Shown piece by piece: positions 1 to 7,434 of a stretch of DNA of 64,000 nt (positions are counted from its first letter, which is position 1; each line of letters starts with the position of its first letter). Both the position numbers and the translations under genes were made by a program. The notes beneath the pieces were generated by a model. That model ran no database searches. It saw nothing but the letters and a program-made list of their open reading frames with translations, and was not told where the DNA came from. The stretch covers positions 496,001-560,000 of the forward strand of contig NZ_PYGE01000001.1 of the NCBI RefSeq assembly GCF_003014555.1, given 5' to 3'. This stretch comes from Haloactinopolyspora alba. Its GTDB lineage: Bacteria > Actinomycetota > Actinomycetes > Jiangellales > Jiangellaceae.

Positions 1-966
1 ACTTTCTTGTCGTCGGAGTACGTGCACGTCGTCTTGGCGAACAAGATTCACGACGAGGCCGAGTACTTGCGGGTACGCCGTTCCGGTCGAGGCGTGGCAC
101 TCGATCGCGGTAAGCGGTCGGCCGTCTGGGCTCTGATCGCTGCATACCGCGCGCAGAGCAGAATCGACGGCAGTCTCGACTTCGCCGAGGCCGCGGCCGT
201 CGCCGCCGCGTACCTCTCCGGCCAAGACGAGCGCCCAGCCGATCACGTACTCGTCGACGAAGGCCAGGACCTCGCGCCGACGCACTGGCAGCTTCTGCGC
301 GCTCTGGCGCCGGAGGGCACGGACGACCTGTTCATCGCCGAGGACTCCCACCAGCGCATCTACGGCTCACGCACCGTTCTCGGTCGTCACGGGATCGCCA
401 TCGTCGGTCGTTCGCAACGCCTCACACTCAACTACCGAACGACTGCGCAGAACCTGCACTACGCAATGACCATTCTCGACGGAGCCGAATACGTGGACTT
501 GGAGGACGAGCTCGACTCCACGGGGTACCGCTCCGCTCGACTCGGTCCCGCACCCACGATCGACGTCGTCGACTCGCTGGCGAACGAGATCGACGCGGTC
601 GTCAGACACGTGAGCGAGTGGCTCGACGACGGTGACGACCACGAGACCGTCGCGGTGCTGGCGAGGGACCGATACCACCGCGACCGTCTCGTGACGGCGC
701 TCACGGAGCACGGCACCGACGCTCGGGCCGTCGACCGTGAACGTTCCCCGAGAGGACGAGTCCCAGTGATGACGATGCATCGCGCCAAAGGCACGGAATT
801 CTCCAAGGTGGTCCTCGTACCCGGCAGGCCGTCGTCGGGGGAACTGGCCCGGCTCGAATCCTTGGATCCGTCGGAACGAGCGGACGCAGATCTGCGTGCT
901 CGGTCGTTGCGATACGTCGCAGCCACCCGAGCAAGAGACGAGTTGGTGGTCGTGCACAGGAACTGA
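1..966 (+). CDS. UvrD/PcrA-type superfamily 1 helicase, C-terminal part (5' end outside window)
   Basis: The frame is already open at base 1, so the gene begins upstream; about 320 residues are visible. Helicase motifs appear in canonical order: Walker B as DEGQD, motif III around EDSHQRIY, motif IV with LNYRTT, motif V with MTMHRAKGTEF, and motif VI with YVAATRARDEL. The Walker A motif must lie upstream. This order is diagnostic of ATP-driven 3'-5' DNA translocases of the UvrD/Rep group. It is followed after 59 bp by a GIY-YIG/McrB/McrC/ShosTA block on the same strand, which points to a role in phage or plasmid defence rather than repair; that is inference. A shortened UvrD-like defence helicase of unknown class is equally possible because the N-terminus is not visible. 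Confidence 0.85.
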   Translation, partial: TFLSSEYVHVVLANKIHDEAEYLRVRRSGRGVALDRGKRSAVWALIAAYRAQSRIDGSLDFAEAAAVAAAYLSGQDERPADHVLVDEGQDLAPTHWQLLRALAPEGTDDLFIAEDSHQRIYGSRTVLGRHGIAIVGRSQRLTLNYRTTAQNLHYAMTILDGAEYVDLEDELDSTGYRSARLGPAPTIDVVDSLANEIDAVVRHVSEWLDDGDDHETVAVLARDRYHRDRLVTALTEHGTDARAVDRERSPRGRVPVMTMHRAKGTEFSKVVLVPGRPSSGELARLESLDPSERADADLRARSLRYVAATRARDELVVVHRN

Positions 967-1025
967 CGTGATGTCGCTCCGAGGCCACGACGTCCAGAGC
1001 GTGGCCCCGGAGCGGATGAAGGGCG

Positions 1026-1312
1026 ATGACGATGCCAGACGATTCTCGACTTGCCCCGCGCCGGGCGTTCGCGCGCCCGAACATGGCCGACGTACCCAAC
1101 GAACCGGGCGTCATGGTCGTCTTCGATCCCACGGGGAACCCCCTCTACGTCGGCTTCAGTCGGACGTTGCGCGACCGCCTGTTGGAGCACTTGAGCGGCG
1201 ACCGCAGCACGTCTGCGCTGCGCCGGCGGCTCGGCGACATGCTCGACGCGGAGAACCGCCGCACGGTGACCGGTGGCGAGGTCACCGATTGGCTGTCCAA
1301 GTGCGAGTTCAG
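1026..1312 (+). pseudogene. GIY-YIG nuclease module, out of frame with the following McrB gene
   Basis: About 95 residues match a GIY-YIG endonuclease fold: GVMVVF and LYVGFS stand for the GIY and YIG strands, and an arginine follows in TLRDRLLEHL. The domain should continue through a helix carrying a catalytic glutamate, but in this frame the sequence turns into arginine-rich nonsense after KCEF near 1312. Skipping one base there joins KCEF to EHLERWYKLE in the next frame, which is the expected C-terminal helix and runs on into the McrB ATPase. I therefore read it as the N-terminal module of a GIY-YIG::McrB fusion split by a 1-nt insertion or 2-nt deletion. The ATG codons at 1026 and 1032 are both possible starts, with AAGG just upstream. 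Confidence 0.6.
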
Positions 1313-3438
1313 AGCACCTGGAACGCTGGTACAAGCTCGAAATCGCCGCGATGCTCGAGGGGGTCCGATCGGCGATGAACTCGGGCGGAGAGTGGCTGGC
1401 CGGGCTCAAGCAAGCGTTCCAGCCGCCGAACAACCTCACGAGCTTCTACTTCCACGGCAAGTTCCTCGACTGGGCAGCCCGCGACCCGGCCGCGGCACAG
1501 AGCGCACTCGAGGCGTTATGGGATATCGAGTTGGAGCCGGTCGAAGCAGTCCGAACGTTCGCCTCGCACCTGCCGGACGAACTCAGCGGTCCGGGATCGC
1601 GGGCCAATCTCGCGTCGTTCCTGCTGACGGCGATCGACGCCACACAGTTGCCGATCTACAAGTTCACCGTGTTCGAGAACGCCTACCGGAGCGTCGGTCT
1701 CGATCCCGCAGACCGCAAGACCCCGCATGGCGCCTACGCCGCCGCGCTCGATTTTCTCGATACGTACGGCGGCAAGCTCGCCGAGCGTAGCCGTCCGCAA
1801 CGCGACCGCCTCGACCTTCAGGGGCTGCTGTGGACCGTGTTCGCTGGCGAGGCACCGGAAACGTGGAGCGCGGACGAGAAGACGGGTTACGCGAATTTCG
1901 TGAAGGGACAGACCGTGAACGACCTCGGCGCGCTCGTCGCCAGATTCCGCGACGAGATCGGCTACCCGCCCGAAGGGCGCGTACAACGCCACCGTGAACG
2001 TGAGGACCTCGCCGCCTCACTCAGCCGGGAGGCGTTGGCGGAGCCGGACGTCGATGAGTGGCGTCGTTTCGCCGGCCCCGTCTATGGATCGCCAGGCCCG
2101 CAGCCCGGCTTCAATACGCATCTCCAAACGCCTGAAGGCATCAGGCGCGTCGCCGACGCGTTCGGGTACCTGCTCTACGGAGAGGGTGAGCTACACGAGC
2201 GCATCGATGCGCTGCAGTCTGACGAGCGCCGCGTACCAGGGCTCGGCGAGGCGCTCATCACCAAAGCCCTCGCCGTCACGCTGCCGGATCGTTGGTTCCC
2301 GACGTACGTCACCAAGTCACGCAAGCAAGTAGGACGGGAGGACGTCCTACGCCTCCTGCAGTTGCCGCCGATCCCCACGGGGCTGACGCTCGGGCAAGCG
2401 GCGATCTGGTCAAACGACACGGTGTATCAGGCGTTGAAGCCGCATTTCCCGGACGACGCCTGGGGCATGCAAGAGTTCGCGTGGTGGGCGCTGAAACGCG
2501 AGGTCGACGAAGACGACACGTCGCCGGTCGACCCGGTCGCCGAGCTCGCTGGCGAACTCTTCCTCTCCGAGGACTGGTTGCGGAAGACCGTCAGGCTGCT
2601 TCACGACAAACGTCAGATTGTCTTCTACGGCCCACCCGGAACCGGCAAGACCTACGTCGCGCGAAAGCTGGCCGCGCTCGTCGCGCATGGCGGCGGGTCG
2701 GTGGAGACGATCCAGTTCCATCCGTCGTACGCCTACGAGGACTTCGTCGAGGGCTACCGGCCCAAGTCCGACGACGCCGGTCAGATCTCGTACGAGATCG
2801 TCGACGGCCCGCTCAAACGGCTCGCCCAGGCCGCGCAAGACCGACCCGAAGTCGACCACGTCCTACTCATCGACGAGATCAACCGTGCCAACACGTCGAA
2901 GGTGCTCGGTGAGCTCTACTACCTGCTCGAATACCGTGACGAGGAAATGCGCTTGCAGTACTCGTCCGTGCCGTTCTCGCTTCCGAGCAACCTCAAGATC
3001 ATCGCGACGATGAACACCGCGGACCGTTCGATCGCGCTTCTCGATGCGGCCCTTCGGCGCCGGTTCCATTTCCTCGCGTTCTTTCCCGATCGCGAACCGA
3101 TCGACAAGCTGTTGTCGGAATGGCTGGCAGCTCGCCGACCGGAGATGCAGCACGTCGTCAAGTTGGTCGAGGCGGCCAATGAGCAGCTCAAGGACCGCGA
3201 CCTCGCCATAGGCCCGAGCCACTTCCTCCGCGAGGACCTCGACGAGGAGAGCCTCGAACTGATCTGGGAGCACTCAGTCCTGCCGTATCTCGAGGAGGAA
3301 TTCTTCGCCGATCCTGATCAGCTCCAGGACTTCGAGCTGAGTCGGCTGCGTGACAAGGTCGAGCGTCAGGCTCGCGCCGTCGACGCAGGTATGGCGGCGG
3401 GGCCGGATAGCGCGGACGAGTACCCGGAGTCACCGTGA
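1273..3438 (+). CDS. mcrB: McrB-type AAA+ GTPase, subunit of a McrBC-like restriction system
   Basis: McrB proteins are GTP-driven AAA+ motors that recruit the McrC nuclease to cut modified or foreign DNA. In the 721-residue open frame the Walker A GPPGTGKT is at about residues 453-460, Walker B is in LLIDEINRAN near 533, and the McrB signature MNTADRS begins at 580, followed by an arginine-rich sensor region LRRRF. The first 450 residues would hold target recognition and linker domains. The GTG at 1273 is only the first start in this frame; the first convincing residues are EHLERWYKLE near 1312, which complete the upstream GIY-YIG domain. If the frameshift is real, translation might restart at ATG 1351. 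The stop overlaps the mcrC start by GTGA. Confidence 0.85.
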   Translation: MARSPIGCPSASSEHLERWYKLEIAAMLEGVRSAMNSGGEWLAGLKQAFQPPNNLTSFYFHGKFLDWAARDPAAAQSALEALWDIELEPVEAVRTFASHLPDELSGPGSRANLASFLLTAIDATQLPIYKFTVFENAYRSVGLDPADRKTPHGAYAAALDFLDTYGGKLAERSRPQRDRLDLQGLLWTVFAGEAPETWSADEKTGYANFVKGQTVNDLGALVARFRDEIGYPPEGRVQRHREREDLAASLSREALAEPDVDEWRRFAGPVYGSPGPQPGFNTHLQTPEGIRRVADAFGYLLYGEGELHERIDALQSDERRVPGLGEALITKALAVTLPDRWFPTYVTKSRKQVGREDVLRLLQLPPIPTGLTLGQAAIWSNDTVYQALKPHFPDDAWGMQEFAWWALKREVDEDDTSPVDPVAELAGELFLSEDWLRKTVRLLHDKRQIVFYGPPGTGKTYVARKLAALVAHGGGSVETIQFHPSYAYEDFVEGYRPKSDDAGQISYEIVDGPLKRLAQAAQDRPEVDHVLLIDEINRANTSKVLGELYYLLEYRDEEMRLQYSSVPFSLPSNLKIIATMNTADRSIALLDAALRRRFHFLAFFPDREPIDKLLSEWLAARRPEMQHVVKLVEAANEQLKDRDLAIGPSHFLREDLDEESLELIWEHSVLPYLEEEFFADPDQLQDFELSRLRDKVERQARAVDAGMAAGPDSADEYPESP

Positions 3439-4695
3439 CGCTTCGGCTGATCGAGGCACGGGAGTGGCGCACGACCGTCGGGCATCAGCTTTCGACCTTC
3501 GAGCGCGACCAGCTCGCTGCGCTCGTCCCGTCGCTCACGATCGCTCCAACACCGGGTGAGGTCGACCGCTACGACCTGACCCCCCGGCAGTCACGTCGGA
3601 GTGGTTCGCGTCGGCGACTTGCAGCTGCAGATCCAACCCAAGGTCGGTGTCGCGCAGGTCATTGCCCTGGCTTCGTACGCGATCGACCCGAAGGCCTGGA
3701 AGGATTCGCCGGCATTCGTCACGTCTGACACGGACCTCGCAGAGGCTGCGATCCCGGCTCTCGCGCAGCTCACGCGCCAAGCGCTACGTCGCGGTCTCCT
3801 GCAAGGGTACCGCAGAGCCGAAGACGACCTCACGACCATCCGCGGCCGTATCGACACCGGGCAGCAGCTCAGCCGTCGAGCCGGCCTGCCACTACCCGTC
3901 GCCGTGACGTACGACGACTACGACCACGACATCCTGGAACACCAGCTGATCCGCGCAGCTGCCAAGGCGCTGGGGCGTCTCCGCCTGCGGCACGTCGACA
4001 GCCGACGCGAACTCACCTGGATGAGGCAACAACTCCACGAGGTCAGTGACGTCCGGTTCGACCCGGCGAACGTGCCCGAGCCACGGTGGACACGACTCAA
4101 TGACCGTTACCGTCCGGCCGTCACGTTGGCACGACTCGTCTTGTCTGGCGCAGTCGCCGAGGCACAGGCCGGACACCACGACCTCGCGTCGTTCTTGGTC
4201 AACATGAACACCGTGTTCGAGGATTTCGTCCGGGTCTGCTTGAAGGAACACCTGCGGCTGACCGACCGCCAGTTCCCGCCCGGTGCGCACGTGCCCGCCA
4301 ACTACCTCGACGTCGAACGCAATCTCCGACTCGAGCCGGACCTGTCGTGGTGGATCGGCAACAGATGCGTCTTCGTTGGTGACTGCAAGTACAAGAGGCC
4401 GACGGGCAGCATTCCGAACAGCGACGTCTACCAGATGCACGCCTACCTGACGGCGCTGCGTCTACGACAGGGCGTCCTCGTCTACGCCTCGGGCCACGAC
4501 GTCCCACCGCCAGCGACGATCGAGCACGGTGGGACCCGAATCGACGTTGCCTCGATCGACATCCGCCGCCCGGTCCGCGACCTGGTCAGTGACCTACAGC
4601 GGCTAACAAACGAGATCCGCCGCCACGCTCACTCATATGCCGCACCGATCAGCCGGATGCCTCCGACGCACACGACCAGCCCCACGCGACGTTGA
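3435..4695 (+). pseudogene. mcrC: McrC-like PD-(D/E)XK nuclease subunit with a +1 frameshift
   Basis: McrC is the endonuclease partner of McrB. The N-terminal 49 residues read from GTG 3435 (overlapping the mcrB stop) to DLTP. The remaining 365 residues lie in the next frame from about 3583, with VVRVGDLQLQIQPK as the conserved McrC strand. The shift falls in a run of six C at 3580-3585: reading five C restores one continuous protein of about 419 residues. The catalytic core is intact downstream: EPD (Asp codon 4339-4341), then GDCKYK (Asp 4381, Lys 4387), fitting PD-(D/E)XK. A homopolymer sequencing slip, phase-variable tract or true inactivation all fit. A restart at GTG 3601 would give a protein lacking the N-terminal McrB-binding part. 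Confidence 0.75.
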
Positions 4696-4822
4696 CGCAG
4701 TACGTCCTCTCACAAGTCCGCTCGGCTGTACGCGATACACATCCGGTCGACTCGGCAAGCTCAGCCGGTGAACCGACCGTGTCGGACGACCTCGTCCTCG
4801 TGCCAGACCGTAGGCTGGTGTC

Positions 4823-5734
4823 ATGCAGAGTGAGTTCCATGACGAGCGGGTCGCGCTGCTTGCTCTGCTTCAAACCCGACCGCAGCGGATATCGTGGTCG
4901 AAGATCACAGAACAGATCATCGACGCCGGTAGCGCTACCGACGTATGGAATCGGCTAGTCCCGCCCACACTCACGCCACCGCCTAATGGCTCCGACCCGA
5001 TAGACGCGGCGGAGCAGACGATCTCGGCATGGGGCGAGCAAGGACTGCGGTTCGTCACGTTTCTGGACGCTGACTATCCCGCCCCTCTGCGAGGCATACA
5101 CGAAGCACCGCCGTTCCTGTTCATCGACGGAAAGTCCGAGCCGGACGACTCCGCGGTCGCCGTTGTCGGGTCACGGAAGTCCTCAGAGCGCGGACTCGCC
5201 TTCGCTCGTGACGTCGCGTCGGCACTCGTCGGTGAAGGAATCACCGTTACGGCGGGACTCGCACTCGGAATCGACACCGCCGCTCACGAAGCAGCGCTAC
5301 ACGCAGGTGGTCGTACGGTCGCCGTGCTTCCCACTGGCATCAGCCAGGTCTACCCGAAAGAGAATCAAGGGCTGAAAGCTCGCATCAGCGAAACCGGCCT
5401 CGTCATCTCCCAGTTCTTTCCGGATGCGCCGCCGCAGAAACACACGTTCCTCATGCGTAATGCGACGATGTCCGGATACAGCAGGGCCACGGTGGTCGTC
5501 GAAGCAGGCGAGCACAGTGGGGCCCGCGCGCAAGCCCGTATGGCGACTGAGCATGGCCGCCCGGTCATTCTCAGACGCGACGTCGTCGACCACAACGCCT
5601 GGGGCAAGGAGCTTGCGGACCAGCCTGGTGTCACAATTGCCGATACCGCCGATGACGTGGTCACCACCATTCTGGGACTCATCCGCAGCCAAGAACTGAT
5701 CGATTCTACTCTGCGTTCACTCGTCGAGTTGTGA
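4823..5734 (+). CDS. DprA/Smf-like Rossmann-fold protein, probable ShosA antitoxin
   Basis: 303 residues. The DprA (LOG-like) Rossmann core is clear: VVGSRKSS at 114-121, GLALGIDTAAH at 145-155 and the following VAVLPTG strand with YPKE. In competence, DprA loads RecA on incoming single strands, but this copy is not in a competence or topA/rnhB context. It sits 1 nt upstream of a phosphoribosyltransferase gene with a zinc knuckle. This pairing is the known architecture of ShosTA, an anti-phage toxin-antitoxin system in which the DprA homologue is the antitoxin. The 88 bp before the ATG may hold a promoter, but no strong boxes are seen. The assignment to ShosA rests on domain content and gene order only. 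Confidence 0.8.
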   Translation: MQSEFHDERVALLALLQTRPQRISWSKITEQIIDAGSATDVWNRLVPPTLTPPPNGSDPIDAAEQTISAWGEQGLRFVTFLDADYPAPLRGIHEAPPFLFIDGKSEPDDSAVAVVGSRKSSERGLAFARDVASALVGEGITVTAGLALGIDTAAHEAALHAGGRTVAVLPTGISQVYPKENQGLKARISETGLVISQFFPDAPPQKHTFLMRNATMSGYSRATVVVEAGEHSGARAQARMATEHGRPVILRRDVVDHNAWGKELADQPGVTIADTADDVVTTILGLIRSQELIDSTLRSLVEL

Positions 5735-5735
5735 C

Positions 5736-6485
5736 ATGGCTGAGAAGCCTGACGTCGCTCAACTTGCCGATTACCTTGTCAGCCATGCTGGCGGCTATCT
5801 TCGTAACACCGTACGAATCCAGCGGCAGACATGTTCGATCTGTACCACGCCCACAAACGGCTACAAGACGTGCTATCCGTGTCGAGGCCATCAACAACAA
5901 TACAGAAACGAGCTTGCAGACCTGGTAGCACCAGTCATATATGCTAAGAAAGGAACTCAGGCCGGCTACTTGATGCACGGATACAAACAGCCTCCCGTCG
6001 CCCCGGAGCACCGCAGAATAGTTGCGACCCTGAGCCTCGTCACACTATCGCTGCACTCAGGGTGCCCCGGACGTCTCATTGGGTCGCCGTTGACGAGTTG
6101 GGCAACAGTCCCGTCCCTTGCCGGACGCTCAGGGCGACACCCCCTACACGCTTTGGTAGCGCGCATGGTCCCGTTGCCGGAAATTCCGTTGCATCCCGGC
6201 GAAGACGTCGTCGATCCCCGTGCCGCAAGAGCCGACAATTTCACCGCAGATCCCGTCCACGACGTCGGCGCGCACGTTCTGCTACTCGACGACACGTGGG
6301 CCTCGGGCGGTCATCTCCAGTCGGCAGCCCTTGCGCTTCGACAGGCCGGAGCCGCACACGTGTCTGGCCTGGTCCTTGCTCGTTGGATAGGGGAGTCAAC
6401 CGTAAGCACGGGAGATTTCCGGACGAAGCTTGCGCGCCCCTACAACCCTGATGTGTGTCCATGGACAGGCGCGACCTGCCCGTGA
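5736..6485 (+). CDS. Zinc-knuckle phosphoribosyltransferase, probable ShosT toxin
   Basis: 249 residues. An N-terminal zinc-binding knuckle has Cys33, Cys36, Cys46 and Cys49 (two CxxC pairs). The C-terminal half carries the PRPP-binding loop of type I phosphoribosyltransferases, DDTWASGG at 185-192, after a hydrophobic strand LLL. Layout resembles ComF, but it follows the DprA-like gene with one base between stop and ATG, so the two are translationally coupled as expected for an antitoxin-toxin pair. In ShosTA the PRTase protein is the toxin, thought to act when phage infection relieves the DprA-like partner. GC in the first 250 bases is close to 50%, well below the rest of the window, which suggests recent transfer. 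Confidence 0.75.
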   Translation: MAEKPDVAQLADYLVSHAGGYLRNTVRIQRQTCSICTTPTNGYKTCYPCRGHQQQYRNELADLVAPVIYAKKGTQAGYLMHGYKQPPVAPEHRRIVATLSLVTLSLHSGCPGRLIGSPLTSWATVPSLAGRSGRHPLHALVARMVPLPEIPLHPGEDVVDPRAARADNFTADPVHDVGAHVLLLDDTWASGGHLQSAALALRQAGAAHVSGLVLARWIGESTVSTGDFRTKLARPYNPDVCPWTGATCP

Positions 6486-6495
6486 AATGGCCAAC

Positions 6496-7258
6496 TCACC
6501 GAGCATGCCCTGAGCCAGCTACGCAGCCCTCGGTCATGGTCGGCGTGGCTGGACGCCTTCGCGCCGTTCGGCCACTATCGAAGACAAGTTGCATAGATGC
6601 GCTCTGCGGCTCGATCGATCTGCGCTCGTCGAAGTCTGTGCAGCTCAGTAGGCACTCGAGATCGTGGCGCTGCGCCATGTCGACGAGTTCGTCAGCGGTG
6701 AAGAGTTGCCAGTCGAACGAGTCGGTCGTGTCGCCGTCGTAAGCGAGGTCGACGCCGAGCCTGTCGCCGCGAATCGAGGTCGTTGTCTCGACCACCACGC
6801 CGGCCCGTGTCGTCGTCCTCGTCGCGCCGTCCCGTCTCGGCGAGTGGTCGCCGTTGTAGACGTCGAGGATCAGCCGGCCACCCGGAACGAGCTTGGAGGC
6901 CATGTCGGCGAACCATTGCTCATTCTCGTCTCTGGACAGGAACCCGAAGCTCTGTCACATACAGATGACGGCGTCGAACCAGCCCGCCATATGACGCAGA
7001 TGCCGCACGTCGAGCTCGGCCACACGCACCCCTGCATGACACCTACGGGCGACAGCGAGAGCTTCGGTGTTTTCGGTCCACGGCCACGACCTCGTAACCT
7101 GCCCGCGCCAGTGGCGCGCTGAGTCGTCCTCGACCACAACAGACGTCGAGGACGCGCCCGCACCAAGGCTTCGGCAGGTTCCGGGCCAAGAAATTCCTCT
7201 CGCGATCGGTGGATGGCCGAGTCTCACTGAACACGTCGAACCACGTGGGCGAGTACAC
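6496..7258 (-). pseudogene. Class I SAM-dependent methyltransferase, inactivated
   Basis: Read from GTG 7258, the N-terminus shows the SAM-binding motif I, RVLDVCCGRGRLSAPLA, and motif post-I EVVAVD. Continuity then needs a shift of one base near 7083 to reach NTEALAVARR and the strand GWFDAVICM. In that same frame an in-frame TGA follows at about 6955, where relatives usually have a tryptophan before QSFGF, so a single TGG to TGA change is likely. The rest (LVPGGRLILDVYNGD, FTADELVDMA) is intact to the end at 6496. One frameshift plus one nonsense change make a functional product unlikely. It lies tail to tail with the ShosT gene and may have been part of the same island. Substrate cannot be guessed. 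Confidence 0.65.
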
Positions 7259-7434
7259 GTTTCACCGTCATGACCGGCCATTCTGGCTCCGTCGCAGGAC
7301 GCGACCAATGTCGTGGTCCGCTCGCTCGGGGCACACCACGTCTCTCACGCCCCGGATTCGCCGCTGTTGACCGATTCGTCAGCCAATGGTAAGACCTCTG
7401 TCATCCGGACTCATACGTGATGGGAGTCACGACG

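Noticed and set aside
4823-5734. DprA as a natural-transformation gene
   Set aside because: No competence or topA/rnhB neighbours; the coupled PRTase gene fits ShosTA better.
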